From positions 3,224,001 through 3,288,000 of the forward strand of contig OY756142.1 in NCBI GenBank assembly GCA_963576785.1: 64,000 nt of DNA, given 5' to 3'. The position numbers were made by a program, and so were the translations under genes. The DNA comes from Chlorophyllum brunneum (lineage: Eukaryota > Basidiomycota > Agaricomycetes > Agaricales > Agaricaceae). This document shows, piece by piece, positions 22,979-34,130 of this stretch. How positions within the stretch are numbered: the stretch's first letter is position 1; each line of letters opens with the position of its first letter. The notes beneath the pieces are model-generated. The model made no database searches. It saw only the letters and a program-made list of their open reading frames with translations, and was not told the DNA's origin.

Positions 22979-23854
22979 ATGCACCTCCATACTCCTTCTG
23001 CGTCAACCAACAAACGTCCAAATCCATCCACCCCAGAGGAATCTCGTACCCGTCCTCACTCATCTTATCACTCGACCCTGTCACAATCACCCTCACCATC
23101 ATCGTGGTCGTGGGCCCAACGTCGTTCACCACCACTACCGCAAACTACCTCACCTTCAAATCACCCTTTATCACCCTCTTCTACAGATTCTCGTCTGATT
23201 TCAACAATCTCAACCGGTTCTCCTAAACCTAAATCTCCAGGAAGAGAAAGTTGGAGCAACTCGATATTTGGTAATTTCCAAGGCATCGAACCAGGATCGG
23301 GTTCAAGATTGCCTGTGCAGAGTGTTCGTAGCATGGGTAGTGGTGCTTCGATGTTGTTCCCACGAGACGACTGGAAAGACGAAGGTCCGGTATTGTCGCC
23401 TGTGACTCCTCAACGTACCACACCGGGTGTTTTGACTTCACCTACACTTTCACCTGCTACATTAACCACTGCCACTACCACTACCACACCTTCGATCACC
23501 ACCACGACTACCATTACTACCGGTATGGATATACAAATCCGTCGTCCAACCCGCGTCAAGATCAAAATCCGTGATTTCGCATTCGAGAACCTTGATGATC
23601 GATACCGTGGTATGGGTACAGACGTACCTAAACCTAACCGTTTCGCTCGTCTCAACAAGAAACTCGGTGGTTCCAAGAAAGCTCGACCGACATCGAGAAG
23701 GTGGAGTATTACATCTGATTCGGTGGATTCTGCGGCGTCGAGTGATATTAGTGATGATAATGAAGAGGATCCGAAGGAAAGGATTAGGTTCCGAGTGAGG
23801 GGACGGTTTTTGGATGATGATGATGACGATGACGATGATGATTGGACGTTTTAG
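22979..23854 (+). CDS. Low-complexity Ser/Thr/Pro-rich protein with acidic tail, 291 aa
   Basis: A single open exon. The same frame is open upstream to 22946, but the first ATG is at 22979. The N-terminal two thirds is Ser/Pro/Thr-rich with phosphorylation-like SP sites and a run of Thr near residue 170. A basic segment (RRPTRVKIKIRDFAFENLDDRY) and KKLGGSKKARPTSRR follow, then an acidic stretch (SDISDDNEEDPKERIR) and a run of ten Asp before WTF at the end. No catalytic domain. The layout suggests a disordered, probably nuclear or scaffold protein; that is inference. An upstream coding exon cannot be excluded. Confidence 0.65.
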   Translation: MHLHTPSASTNKRPNPSTPEESRTRPHSSYHSTLSQSPSPSSWSWAQRRSPPLPQTTSPSNHPLSPSSTDSRLISTISTGSPKPKSPGRESWSNSIFGNFQGIEPGSGSRLPVQSVRSMGSGASMLFPRDDWKDEGPVLSPVTPQRTTPGVLTSPTLSPATLTTATTTTTPSITTTTTITTGMDIQIRRPTRVKIKIRDFAFENLDDRYRGMGTDVPKPNRFARLNKKLGGSKKARPTSRRWSITSDSVDSAASSDISDDNEEDPKERIRFRVRGRFLDDDDDDDDDDWTF

Positions 23855-25491
23855 GGGAGGGAGTATGGGGTGGTTATTGTCGGTCAATGTAGCGTATAAT
23901 CGTTGATGCCAATTCCTAGGTGCGTACGCTGTCCAATTTTTATCCCCAGAATTATTCACTGACATAACCCCAGACTCCCAATTCATCCCACCACTCCCCG
24001 ACTTCGTACAGCGACTATTCTTCTCCTTACCAACCCGCACATGACTGACTTCCAGAAGAAAATAGGAGATATATTCTTCACAGGTTACAAGATATATTTT
24101 CTTTTACTAACTCCCCACGATACATATAACGTTTGAAAATCTCTTTCTATTTTTGTATTTGATAGACTTGACTTGTGTTTCTTGAACGAATTTGTTGTAC
24201 GATAACTTAGTTGTATCAGTACTACATACTTGCTCTGGCGCTGGTTAGTTGGATTTGTAAGTTGTAAGAGAAGGCTATTTGGTTTAGTGATTAGCTGCGA
24301 ACCCGACTAAGATGAATTAAATCAGTGGTGTTGGGAAATGAGGATCCAAGAATCCAGGGTTACAATGGTAGAATTATTAAACTTAAGCTCATCATCAAAC
24401 CCGTTGGATACCCATATCAACTCATACAACTCTAGCTCATAAGTTCCTGTATTGCTGATTTCGCGATCCCAAGGAGCTGTGCAAACTAGAATAGCCTTGG
24501 TTAAGCAGATGAGGGCGTATCGATCAATGTGTCAATGCCTGCCTGTGCTATTAAGTTGTCGAACCCATGATATTACTATGTGGGAAAGTCATTGGTTACA
24601 CCAAAGTTATAACCCCTCACTACCATAACCCATAACCCATAACCCATAGGTTAGTAACTGCCCACCACTATGAATCCACGGCAACGACACTACCCAGGAC
24701 CATTTGCTGTGAGTGATCTATTTGTCCAGGTCCGAACTCGATGCCCTGGACACTGATCCTGGCGCCGTTTCGTCCCTAGGGAGCTCTTATATGCAACAAC
24801 TTTTACGCGCATATATCGAAGAATGCGCGAGCTCAGTAACTGTATTTGTTGTTGGTGGCTAATATTAATTAACGTGCTGCTCCCTAATTCAATAGGTATC
24901 AATAGGTCGTCCAGTCATCAAACTTCACAATACGCCTGAAAACTCGCGTTCACTTTGAAACTACTTATCCCTGGTCTAGTAATTCCAAATATGCAAGTGG
25001 AGTGACTGATTCTTCCTTCGATACACGGTTGATTCGAATCGCATACCGCGACTTGCACTTTTCCAGTGTTCCAGTCTCGGGCGTTCTCTTTAACTACATA
25101 GACCTTGATGCTCCAACATAAATTTTAAAATTCTCCAACCGGACCTATTTCTACAGAAACCAGAACTTGAGAAACGAGATTAGGTGATACCGTGGTACAC
25201 AAAATACATATATGTGAGTCGTCTTCTGGATACCGAACAACAACGGAGATCACAAGGAATTACTCTCCTGGACGCATTGCCGCCAATATGAGGCTCTGGT
25301 CCCCGTACTATTATTAGACCCTTGATACGATCCACTCGTTGTATCTCATTTTAGAGTATGGGTGTTTCTGGGCCATCTTCTTCACTTGGAGTTACACCCG
25401 AGAAGTCGACGGATAGCCTTGCTTTGCTGTTCAGATGATATTTAGTTCAAATGCTGAATAACACGGACGATCCTCCTCACGTCCACATTCA
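23855..25491. other. Intergenic stretch with a short CATAACC repeat
   Basis: About 1.6 kb without a gene I can support. A short tandem run of CATAACC (about four units) lies near 24625-24650; it is not the usual fungal telomere repeat. The last 100 bases hold the presumed promoter of the gene at 25492, without a clear TATA box. Confidence 0.5.
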
Positions 25492-27024
25492 ATGGCCTTA
25501 CCCAACCTCCCTAGTTCAGATGCATTCTCCGGGATTGTAAGAGCGCGAATATTATGCCTCGTCGCTGTCGTGACTCTGGTGTGTATCAGGTCTTGGCCAG
25601 GTCATTGGTAACTGACAATTCACGACGTACTGCAGATCTACGACCACATTTGTAGCTTGGACAAGGAGGTCGATGATTATACCCTCTTCTAATCCGCGAA
25701 TGTTAACACTATGACAGGTTGACCTTGTGTGGAGGCGACGTACTTGGAACAAGGGAATGGTCCTATTCCTTATCAATAGATATATTCCGTATGTGTATGT
25801 GATCATGGCCCTTGAAGGTCAGCTTTTTTTGTTTGACCTTTCGTGCTATCTGCGGTTGCTGACAAGTTAAGGACAATAGAGACTTGGCTCATCACTCCAT
25901 CACCAGAAGTATGCTATTGCCGTACTCATATCTGTTTGAGCGCCCATTCATTATGCATCAGGCCTGTCAAATGCGTGATATTGCGAATACTGGTGAGATT
26001 TGTGTCTCGTTTTTGGATGGTTGTCTTCACACTCCATGTTTCCAGCCATCGTTTCTATCGGAATTATATTCGCCGAAGGTCAGAACATATGTATTTCATC
26101 GGATTCTCTCCAGATTGATGCATTGACGTATCTGCTCAGTCATTCTGTCCTTAAGAACGTGGGCTATTTGGGGACGAAGTCGATTTATAGGTTGGATCCT
26201 CTTTATGGGTATCTTTGCAACCGTGCCCACGATTGGCGTAAGCGTGTTTTTTATCTTCAGGGATGCTCAGTGTGCGTTTGCACTGCTTTGTGCTCTCTAC
26301 ATTATCCGACTTCATCTAACATTTTGCAGACACTCATGTTTCCTTGGGCGAACTGTCCTGTTACAATCTCCTAGAATATTCGCTCTGGGATACCCTGTAC
26401 TATATAATCGTGTTGGTGCTGGAAACACGTTAGTGAAGACTTCCGTTCTACATATCCAGCGGTTTTGGTAATCTAGTGAAATGCAGTTATTGCCCTTCTT
26501 ACGCTGTTCAAAGCCATTCAAGGTGGGTGTAGCTCAGAGCCTCGTAGTATCGTTGATGTCAAACGACCTCCTTAGCTCATCGATACTCCCATTCAAGATG
26601 GTTTGTCGAAGTTCATGTTATGTGTAAGCAGGATTTCCCACTCGTGAACAAGTTCCTACTAAGACGCGTCCATTCAGCTGTGATCTACTATGTATACATA
26701 GTTGGTAGGTTCGGAGCGTCTACACTGAACACTGCTGTTTAATGACTTGACGCTAGCGATAACTGCTATTAATGTCCTTCTAAGCAGACGTCTCCAAGTT
26801 CGTACAAGCAAATTGTTAGATGCAGTGTGAATTGATAACCCGACTGGTACAGTGCAGGAATACAATCTGTCTCCGTGTAAGCGACATTCATTCTATCATA
26901 AGGTTTTGTCCTCTGAGAAAGGAACAGTATTGAGGGTGTTCTTCATTCCGTGTTATCCAACCGGGTGATCTTTTTGGTTCGTCAACCTTCTGAACTGGAA
27001 GACGACGAATCAATCTTTGATTGA
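25492..27024 (+). CDS. DUF6533 multi-pass membrane protein, copy 1
   Basis: About 14 small exons: 25492-25578, 25636-25668, 25718-25817, 25880-25908, 25962-25992, 26046-26078, 26140-26271, 26330-26428, 26487-26522, 26576-26623, 26678-26704, 26757-26789 or 26797, a short exon at about 26863-26880, and 26928-27024. The N-terminal DUF6533 signature is IYDHICSLDKE then VDLVWRRR and LFLINRYIPYV. Further landmarks are LRTWAIWGRSR, HSRWF and VLSNRVIFLVRQ. About 270 residues, mostly hydrophobic helices. The family is widespread in mushrooms, with no assigned function that I know. Exons 12-13 are the least certain part of the model; everything else is open. Confidence 0.65.
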
Positions 27025-27639
27025 TGCCGTAGCTTAACTCCGTTGTCTGATGATACTCAGGGTTGTGGAGTGGGATTAGGACCATCTGGTGATTAGGCCG
27101 TGATTCCCGCTGTTGTTTTTTTCGTGTCTACTTCAGCCCAAATATGGCACCATTTGCTGTGCAAAGCTGGTGTTGGACAAGAAGCTCTCTGGACAATATT
27201 TTCCATCAATTTATAAATATTACGATTCAATAACTGAAGAAGATCGTCCACTAGCCAAAGATCTCCAACGCGATGACGCATCAGATAGCCTGAACGATAA
27301 TCTAACCCTTTTGGTGATATCCTTTCAGTCACGATACGGACTGTTTTCCCCATGTCATCTGTACACAGGAGACGATTTTCGAGACCATTTCACTACTCAT
27401 ATACCACCTCTAGCTTGCACACATGGAGTATACGCGACATGAACCTGACAGGCTGAGGCGCACAACTCGCTGAGGGCACAGCTTTGGATCACCGGGTAAA
27501 AATTTTTACTCCGTCACTATCGGCGAAGTTGACCACCCTGAGGGCGTCCATGGCCCTTCACATATGGGAGGTTATATATGTGTCGGGGGTTGTCGTCCAG
27601 TTGAAGTCGGCGAAGAAACCTGTCCGGCTCACCTTTGCC
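27025..27639. other. Spacer between DUF6533 copies 1 and 2
   Basis: No gene recognised. Open frames here do not continue across splice-like signals and match nothing else in the window. Confidence 0.4.
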
Positions 27640-29209
27640 TCATTGGCTACTCATGTCTTTAGGGACGGGAAAATCCCGCTTCATATCCCGAGGAATATAT
27701 ATCTATATAACATGATAAAATACGATTTCTGGAATCTTACGGTCTCGAACCATCTGTGTCGTCTCAGCTGTGGTGTTGGTGAGTGCTCACTAGATTCTAT
27801 TCAACACTAATTAAAACCCATCGCCCTAGATATACGATCATCTGTGTAGCCTGGATAAGGAGGTAGGTAGCTGCGCTTCTGACTGTTCAACCGAATCCTG
27901 AAGAACCAACCAGGTCAATTATGTGTGGAGGCGGCGGCCATGGAACCTCGGCACCATGCTATTTCTCGCCAACAGATATACCCCATACATATTCATTGCC
28001 ATGGCCCTTGAAGGTTATCTCCCCTTGTACCCGAATCCCTGGACAGTGAATACTAATTACTGAGTGCATGGATAGAAAATTGGTTCTTCACGCGCTCAGC
28101 AGAGGTAAGTCAGTCGCCGCTCCTGGATCGCGGCCTTTCTGAGTACTCATCGCGTCATGTGTCAGGCGTGTAAAAGTCGGGATATCGCGAACGCCGGTGA
28201 GACTTTTTGCCTTGATCTATTGAGTGATAATCTACACTCGTACGACCCAGTCATTGTCACCGTCAGTATTGCAGTAGCTGAAAGTAGGACCGACCTTCTG
28301 TTGTTCAGTGTGGTATTAACGTTTGCATCCCATCGAAAAAGCTATTCTTTGCCTCAGGACATGGGCTATCTGGGAGCGAAGCCGCCTCATATCATGGACC
28401 TTCCCGATATTAGCTTGTGAGCACCTCAATTGGCGCGGTGTGTTTCTACTTCATGTTCAAAGACACTCAATGTAGGTACTCATTTCCCGTGTAAATGTTC
28501 CTGTCTGACTCCTGCCAGATCTTCAGATTTCCCCAGATATGTTCACATGCTACACGTACATCGAACGTACGCATTGGTTTACGTTGACCTTCGTGGATAT
28601 CTTGGCGCGTTAGTAAGAGCTGTGTCCTACTCGATGACACTATCTCAAAATTAATGCTCAGTCATCGCCAGCCTTACACTCATAAAAGCTGTTGAAGGTT
28701 AGTGCTGTGCCAGGGTATCTCAGCCTGGGTCAAGAGGCATTGACACCAAGTTTGCGCCTTAGCTCGACACTCGCATTCAAAATGGGTTTTTGAGGTCCAT
28801 TACATGGGTAGTCATTTCACTCCTCCCAAATGTGCATAGACTGAGCATTTTCCCAGGCATAGTCTATTACCTTTATACCCTTAGTGAGGCCCGAATGATT
28901 ATCCGAGGGGTGCATTCACTAATTCAAAGGTAGTGATGACCGCCACCAACGTTATTTTGACTGTACATCTCCACGTGTGTATAGTCCATTATTGATATTC
29001 TAGTATTATATGGACTAATCGTTTATGATGAACAGAATGTAGGAATGCAGTCTTTCTCGATGTGAGGGAAATTTTTATGCACTATACAATCGATTACCGA
29101 CGGAAAGAAAAGTATACAAGGAGTTCTTCATTCCATGTTATCAAATCGAGTGATTTTCTTGGCTCGCCAGCCTTCTGAGCTAGAGGTTAGCGAATCGATG
29201 CTCGATTGA
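27640..29209 (+). pseudogene. DUF6533 membrane protein, copy 2, frameshifted
   Basis: The exon series matches copies 1 and 3 one for one (33-nt exon 27830-27862, 100-nt exon 27914-28013, 29-nt exon 28076-28104, 31-nt exon 28166-28196, 33-nt exon 28251-28283). The next exon (28342-28471) is 130 nt where both relatives have 132, which shifts the frame near 28418 after LRTWAIWERSR. The first exon also lacks an in-frame ATG ahead of RTICVVSAVVL. Later exons, ending in SNRVIFLARQ and a stop at 29209, remain recognisable. I take it as a recently inactivated copy. Confidence 0.65.
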
Positions 29210-30229
29210 TTGAACATGAACCTTCCCATCCCTCAGGCCGCATGTTCTTGGTTTCCAGTAATAGAGATGGAGGTAATTTGTTCAGAAAATATTCAGGACT
29301 TGGAGACGATCAATGCCCACGTCCACACACGGGGACATCAAGGCTGCAAGTGGTCACTCGATACGTGAACCCCTATACATTTACCCTAAACATCCTGTTG
29401 AGGGGTGACAGGTGAACCTTTGAACTCTGGGAAGCCACCGAATGCTTGAGAGACATAGACGCCTGTTCCAATGACGACGGCGGGTTCTTGACTAGCAAGC
29501 TGATGGCGAAGTAAAGGCATCCCTGCAGATCTCCACCGAGTTGATGTTTATGGTCAGCGAAGCGAGTGAGAGATGACCACAGCGCTACCCACGCCAATCA
29601 AAGTTACTCCATCCGCAGGAAGTTGCAATGGAGTGTGTGGCAAGGCAACACCAGTCACATTTCGCAGCCGTGCTTTAGTTTTGATGAATGGATATTTGTG
29701 GTAACGTTTCCTCCATGGCTTGGTACTTCAGAGCGTAACAGTGGGAACTTCTTACCTGTCCTAAGTAGCGATATTAAGCTCCATCAGCGCACACATCAAA
29801 AATCCCCATCGCGGCTTCTGGCGCCGGCGATCACCGATCATGAGATGGTTCCAGAGTTCTGGTGTGGTGGTTTGCGGGCCATTAATTCTATTTCAGCTCG
29901 CTTCCATACGTGAGTCTGCCAGTGTGCGACCGTGTGCGATAAACCATGCGTCAACTTGATGAAAAATGGCCTATCTTATTCAAAGATTTTAGGATAGCAA
30001 ATCCAGGACCACTTGTGGACGGTCTACCTCATGAATACCATCACAGCATTAGCACAACATTCAACAGTATTTCATATTTTTGTGGGGGTGTAATATCGAA
30101 CGGTTCGTATTTAGTCATGTGGCGACTAAACGAGGTTAAGCCCGAACAGCCCTTCGAATCATAATACAATACAATGAATCTGCGTTTCACGCCTGATGTT
30201 CACTTTGATAGAAGCAGGAAGCGAGGATG
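29210..30229. other. Spacer between DUF6533 copies 2 and 3
   Basis: About 1 kb with no gene I can name. A minus-strand stretch near 29400-29530 could encode a short fragment (segment AVVIGTGVYVSQAF), but it has no recognisable continuation. Confidence 0.4.
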
Positions 30230-30238
30230 TATAAATAC
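30230..30238 (+). promoter_or_regulatory. TATA box of DUF6533 copy 3
   Basis: TATAAATAC lies 62 bases before the start codon at 30292, a normal distance for a short fungal leader. Confidence 0.5.
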
Positions 30239-30291
30239 GGACCCTGTGTAGGCCTCCGGGTTCTCCTCTCACTTGAACGCTCAGGTCAACT

Positions 30292-31828
30292 ATGACCACC
30301 ATCGATGCGGCATGGCTCAGTTCCGGGGTCCAGCCATCTCGAATAATCTGTCTTGTTTCAGTGACGGTTCTGGTATGTGTTCAACAGCATACGGATAGCC
30401 GTGGTTACCTCACCTAACAAAGGTCTACGATTATTTGTCAACCTTGGATAAGGAGGTAATGGCCCTTTAGTTCTGAGACTTCTCTTTCTGTGATCTTCAT
30501 TTATCTCTCTTTCAGGTTGGGCTAATCTGGAAAAAACGACGCCTGGGGAGCATCCCAACCATCCTTTTTCTCTTAAACCGATATTTTCCATGCGTTTATA
30601 TCTTGAGCGTCACACAAGGTGGGCATACTACATGAATGTGTCGAGGATCACCCACGAACTCGGGGTAGAATACTGGTTTTTTGCCCATAGTCAAAAGGTG
30701 CGCGTTCCAAGTGATCTTTTCCCCACCAAAAACTTCATCACTCCTCTTCTAAGACATGCAAGTCCTGGGACATAGCGAATTCTGGTGAGCTCCTTGAAAG
30801 ACCCACCTCCCAGGTATAATTCTCACCGCAGTCTTGCTTAGTTGTCGTTACCATAGGTTTGACGGTTGCCGAAAGTAAGCTGACGTTCATTCTTCCTTCC
30901 TTCCGTTGCAAGTGCCAAGGCATAGACCAGTGATTCTCGCGCTCAGGACATGGGCAATTTGGGAACGGAGCCGGGTGATCCTCAAAATCCTCGGGGTGGG
31001 TGCAAGTATCAAGGCAGCCTTGATCCTTCTAGCGCTATATAAATTGATCAAGAATTCTCACTGTGAGTGTAACCTCATGCGGCCCATTGATTATTTTGGT
31101 TAAACCGATATGGTGCCACTAGACATCAACATCCCTTCGTTTGGGATCGTTTGCGTTAGCCCTGTTGTTGGAAAGTGGTCATGGGAGACTTTAGCATTCA
31201 TTGTCGTCTTGATAACCGAAACTTGTATGAACACCAATACTGTGGTTTTTTGTCGTCTCACTGTTTCCTTTCAGTGATTGCTGTACTGACTCTGATCAAA
31301 ACTGTCGAAGGTAGTGTCCGCTTTTCCATTGACCAATCGATAGCAAGTATTGACCCACTTACTCCAGCGCGGGATTCACACTCGCGATGGGTGTTCAAGA
31401 TGCATTACATGGGTTTGTTCCTATCAATGGTTTCTTGTTGTGATACCCATGGACTTTTATAGGAATAGTTTATTACTTCTATAACCTCGGTAACCTTCAT
31501 TGTCCTTAACTGCGCGTAAAGGCTGGCTAATCAAAAATTAGTGATGGCCATTTTTAACGTTGTCGGGACAGTTTATATTCACGTATGTATCTCAGTGGCT
31601 TAAAAGTCTCTAGCAAGGGCTGACTTGATCTGAACAGAACATGGGAATATGGACTTTTGCGTTGCAAGTATCCATACTTGGGCGATGGCTCATCCTATTC
31701 CTGACATCACAAACAGACTTCAAGGTGTTATGCTATCTGCACTGTGTAACCGGGTTATCTTCCTTGCTCACGAGCCCTCGGAATTTGGAATTGGAACAAG
31801 CCAGATATATCCGTTGACTCTCGAGTAA
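30292..31828 (+). CDS. DUF6533 multi-pass membrane protein, copy 3
   Basis: Fourteen exons join in frame: 30292-30372, 30423-30455, 30516-30618, 30669-30697, 30754-30784, 30842-30874, 30931-31062, 31123-31224, 31275-31310, 31368-31412, 31463-31489, 31542-31582, 31638-31660 and 31717-31828. Total 828 nt, 275 aa. All introns are about 49-60 nt with GT...AG ends. DUF6533 lies at residues 28-75 (VYDYLSTLDKE, VGLIWKKR, LFLLNRYFPCVYI). Then come LRTWAIWERSRV, a long hydrophobic stretch, WETLAFIVVLITETL, GIVYYFYNL and CNRVIFLAHE. It has the best promoter of the three and no frame lesion, so it is the likeliest functional copy. Confidence 0.75.
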
Positions 31829-32739
31829 GCGAGACACAACCATTTCATCTCACTGCTCACCCGAATGGTCAGATCCCTGCCTGAGTTCGGTGAGACGTAG
31901 TGAACGTGGTTGATAACCAGAGTTTTATAATCTTTCTCGATGTGATCGAAAACAGATTTGGCATTGATCTGACTGGTATAATTTCGTGTGTTGCATAAAT
32001 GTATCTTGTAACGGAAGTTGCGAGCGCCCAGCAGGCGGGGCGCCCAGTGACATGGCCTTTCTTATTCGCATTGGACCAAGAACCAGATTACATCTGCTTC
32101 TTTTTTTGCTCCCTGATAGTAAACGAAGGCGTGGGTTATCAGATCGTGGAAAGGCGCTAGAAGGGCCGTCTTTGTCAGTGTGGATATATTAGGACTTGAA
32201 AGACTGCCTCTATCTGGACGATGAATCTAGGCCAGATTGCCTTCGGAAAATACTCACCTCTGCTACCCAACCAGTGCCAGGGTCAAAACCCCCGATTTCG
32301 CATTCGGTGCTTCTAAGGGCGCACGAGAGAAATACAGTCTTGGGTTAGGGTGACATCTAAAAGAAGGTAGTCGAACTGGGAGTGTTAAAGGCCTAGGAAA
32401 ACCGTGCAGATTATGGGAGTGGTGGATTGGAATCCCAAAGAGTGGAGGGGGATTCCAATCTTAACCAGGGTGTGAGTCCAAGAAGAAGATGTGGATGGGT
32501 CGCCCACCAAACACCCAGTCGTCACGTCCGGTGTGGCATATAGAAATAAGCGGGATCCCGAACGGAAAGCGTATTCGAGCGTACTGGTGCATATTGAGGC
32601 GTACATAGGAGCAAGGACCACCAACTGCCCATTGGCGGTGGGTGACGGTATTCAATATTCAACATTTACAGGAGGCTGAGAGAGGAAGGACAGAGCAGGA
32701 TATAGAAGGGGGGAATAAAGTGTGCACACATCAACGTCG
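31829..32739. other. Flank after the DUF6533 cluster, no gene
   Basis: A short block near 31940-31970 resembles the 3' exon region of DUF6533 copy 2 (29050-29080), a possible relic of a fourth copy. No gene is called. Confidence 0.35.
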
Positions 32740-32965
32740 TGAGGCGTGGTTGAGCACCGTTGAAGTGGGACGAAGCCTAACTTAGGCAAGTTGAGGTATA
32801 GCCGAAGCGGAATTAGCGTACTCCGGCAAGTAAAGTGTACTCAGGCAGGTTGAAGCATAGCCAAAGTGGGGTGAAACATACCCAGGCAGGTTGAGGTATA
32901 GCTGAAGCAGGATGAAATGTCCTCAGGTGGATCGAGGCGGAGTCTAAGCAGGATCAAGTGGATTC
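32740..32965. repeat. Degenerate minisatellite, about 41-bp unit
   Basis: Four to five imperfect tandem units, most clearly beginning at about 32780, 32838, 32879 and 32920. Each contains CAGGCAGGTTGAGG-like and ATAGCCGAAGC-like blocks. It lies at the junction between the gene-bearing half and the transposon-rich half. Confidence 0.6.
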
Positions 32966-33539
32966 ATCAGGAAAAACTGAGATTGCGAATTTAACATTGT
33001 TTAAATAAAGATTAGCATAAATAATCACATACTAAGCATAGTTGATCTACCTTGTGTATAATTAGCCAAATTGGCTAAATTATGTTAAATATAAATTAGC
33101 AGCTTGGGCACTATTCTCAATTACCAATATTTATCCTTAATTTAGTCCATTTTATTGTCTTCTTAGTCATATGCCATTACAGCAGTATCTGGCTCTTATT
33201 AGTTGAAGGAAGAATTCAGCAAATCTGTTCATGTTTGCTGAGGTAGAACCACTTCAGATTGCATAGGCTTGCCTTGGGTTGAGTTCTGCCTTCTTTGCCC
33301 CCAGTGTTAGGACCTTCAAGAATTCAGCTTTGGCAAGAGGTGGTGGAAATTTTGGTGCTTGTAGGAAAAAAGGTGGACATGAAAAGGGAGGGCATTAACT
33401 TGCAAATGGTTATTGAAAGCTGTCTCAGGGTTGGTAATCCCAATTTGCTTGGACTAGTAGATGTCCTTGCCTTCAATTGGACTGGTCTTAGTCTTGGGAA
33501 TGTGAATCACTACTGAGACCAAGCCATTGCAATCAATGC
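32966..33539. other. AT-rich transition, no gene
   Basis: Composition becomes AT-rich from about 33000. Bases 33240-33530 contain an open frame (33295-33516) without recognisable motifs. I see nothing I can name. Confidence 0.4.
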
Positions 33540-33777
33540 TTAAGCTGACATTAGTAAGTTTGACATACATAGCCATATGAAGAGTATTATGTCTGAACCT
33601 AGAACCTACATCAAGGGCTATGATAAATTTCCTTTAGCTATACCACTTGTGTCACTGCCACAATCCAGTGATATTGTCATCAACTCCCTACTTTGATTTG
33701 CTTGGAAATATGCACTATACCTGCACATATGTGACACCAATGGACTCTATCTATGCACTATCAAGGACAATATGTAC
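33540..33777 (+). repeat. Unknown repeat RX, first half, split by LINE 1
   Basis: Aligns with 41240-41480. Both encode a segment beginning MSEP then TY-(I/V)-KGYDKF, in a broken frame. The sequence resumes at 40581 after LINE 1. The last 13 bases before the LINE (33765-33777) are duplicated at 40581-40593. Confidence 0.6.
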
Positions 33778-34130
33778 CATCCCTTCTTTGACTCGTACCA
33801 CTACCATCAATTTACAAAAGTCGATATTACGGTGCTAGTCTATAGTACAGAGGATATCCAATGCCTATGTTATGTTCTAACCTCTCTCCAAGAGAGACCA
33901 CGCCTGATGGCAATGGGGACATCTTTGGGGACACACCATGTGTTCTAGCCCCCTCCATCTTCACGGCCTCTACGGCTCTGCCCCCTCCCAGTATCCTGTT
34001 CCCTAGGATGCCATCCATGACCAGGCCTTTTGTCCCCACAGACCAGGCCTATAGCAATACCATCCCTCCGTTGGTTCTCAGCAGAAAGCCGTCGACACCC
34101 CTGCAGTCCTTGGCACCACTCATTAGTGAT

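Noticed and set aside
23462..24040. Long minus-strand frame opposite the low-complexity gene
   Set aside because: It is the antisense of Thr/Ser/Asp codon repeats in the gene at 22979-23854.
24619..24655. CATAACC tandem run as an interstitial telomere
   Set aside because: The unit differs from TTAGGG-type repeats used by basidiomycetes and is only about four copies long.
25010..25050. GATTCGAATC as a tRNA T-loop
   Set aside because: No acceptor stem or A-box partner could be found on either strand.
29390..29530. Minus-strand fragment with AVVIGTGVYVSQAF
   Set aside because: About 40 codons only, with no neighbouring exons or recognisable domain. It could be chance or an old relic.
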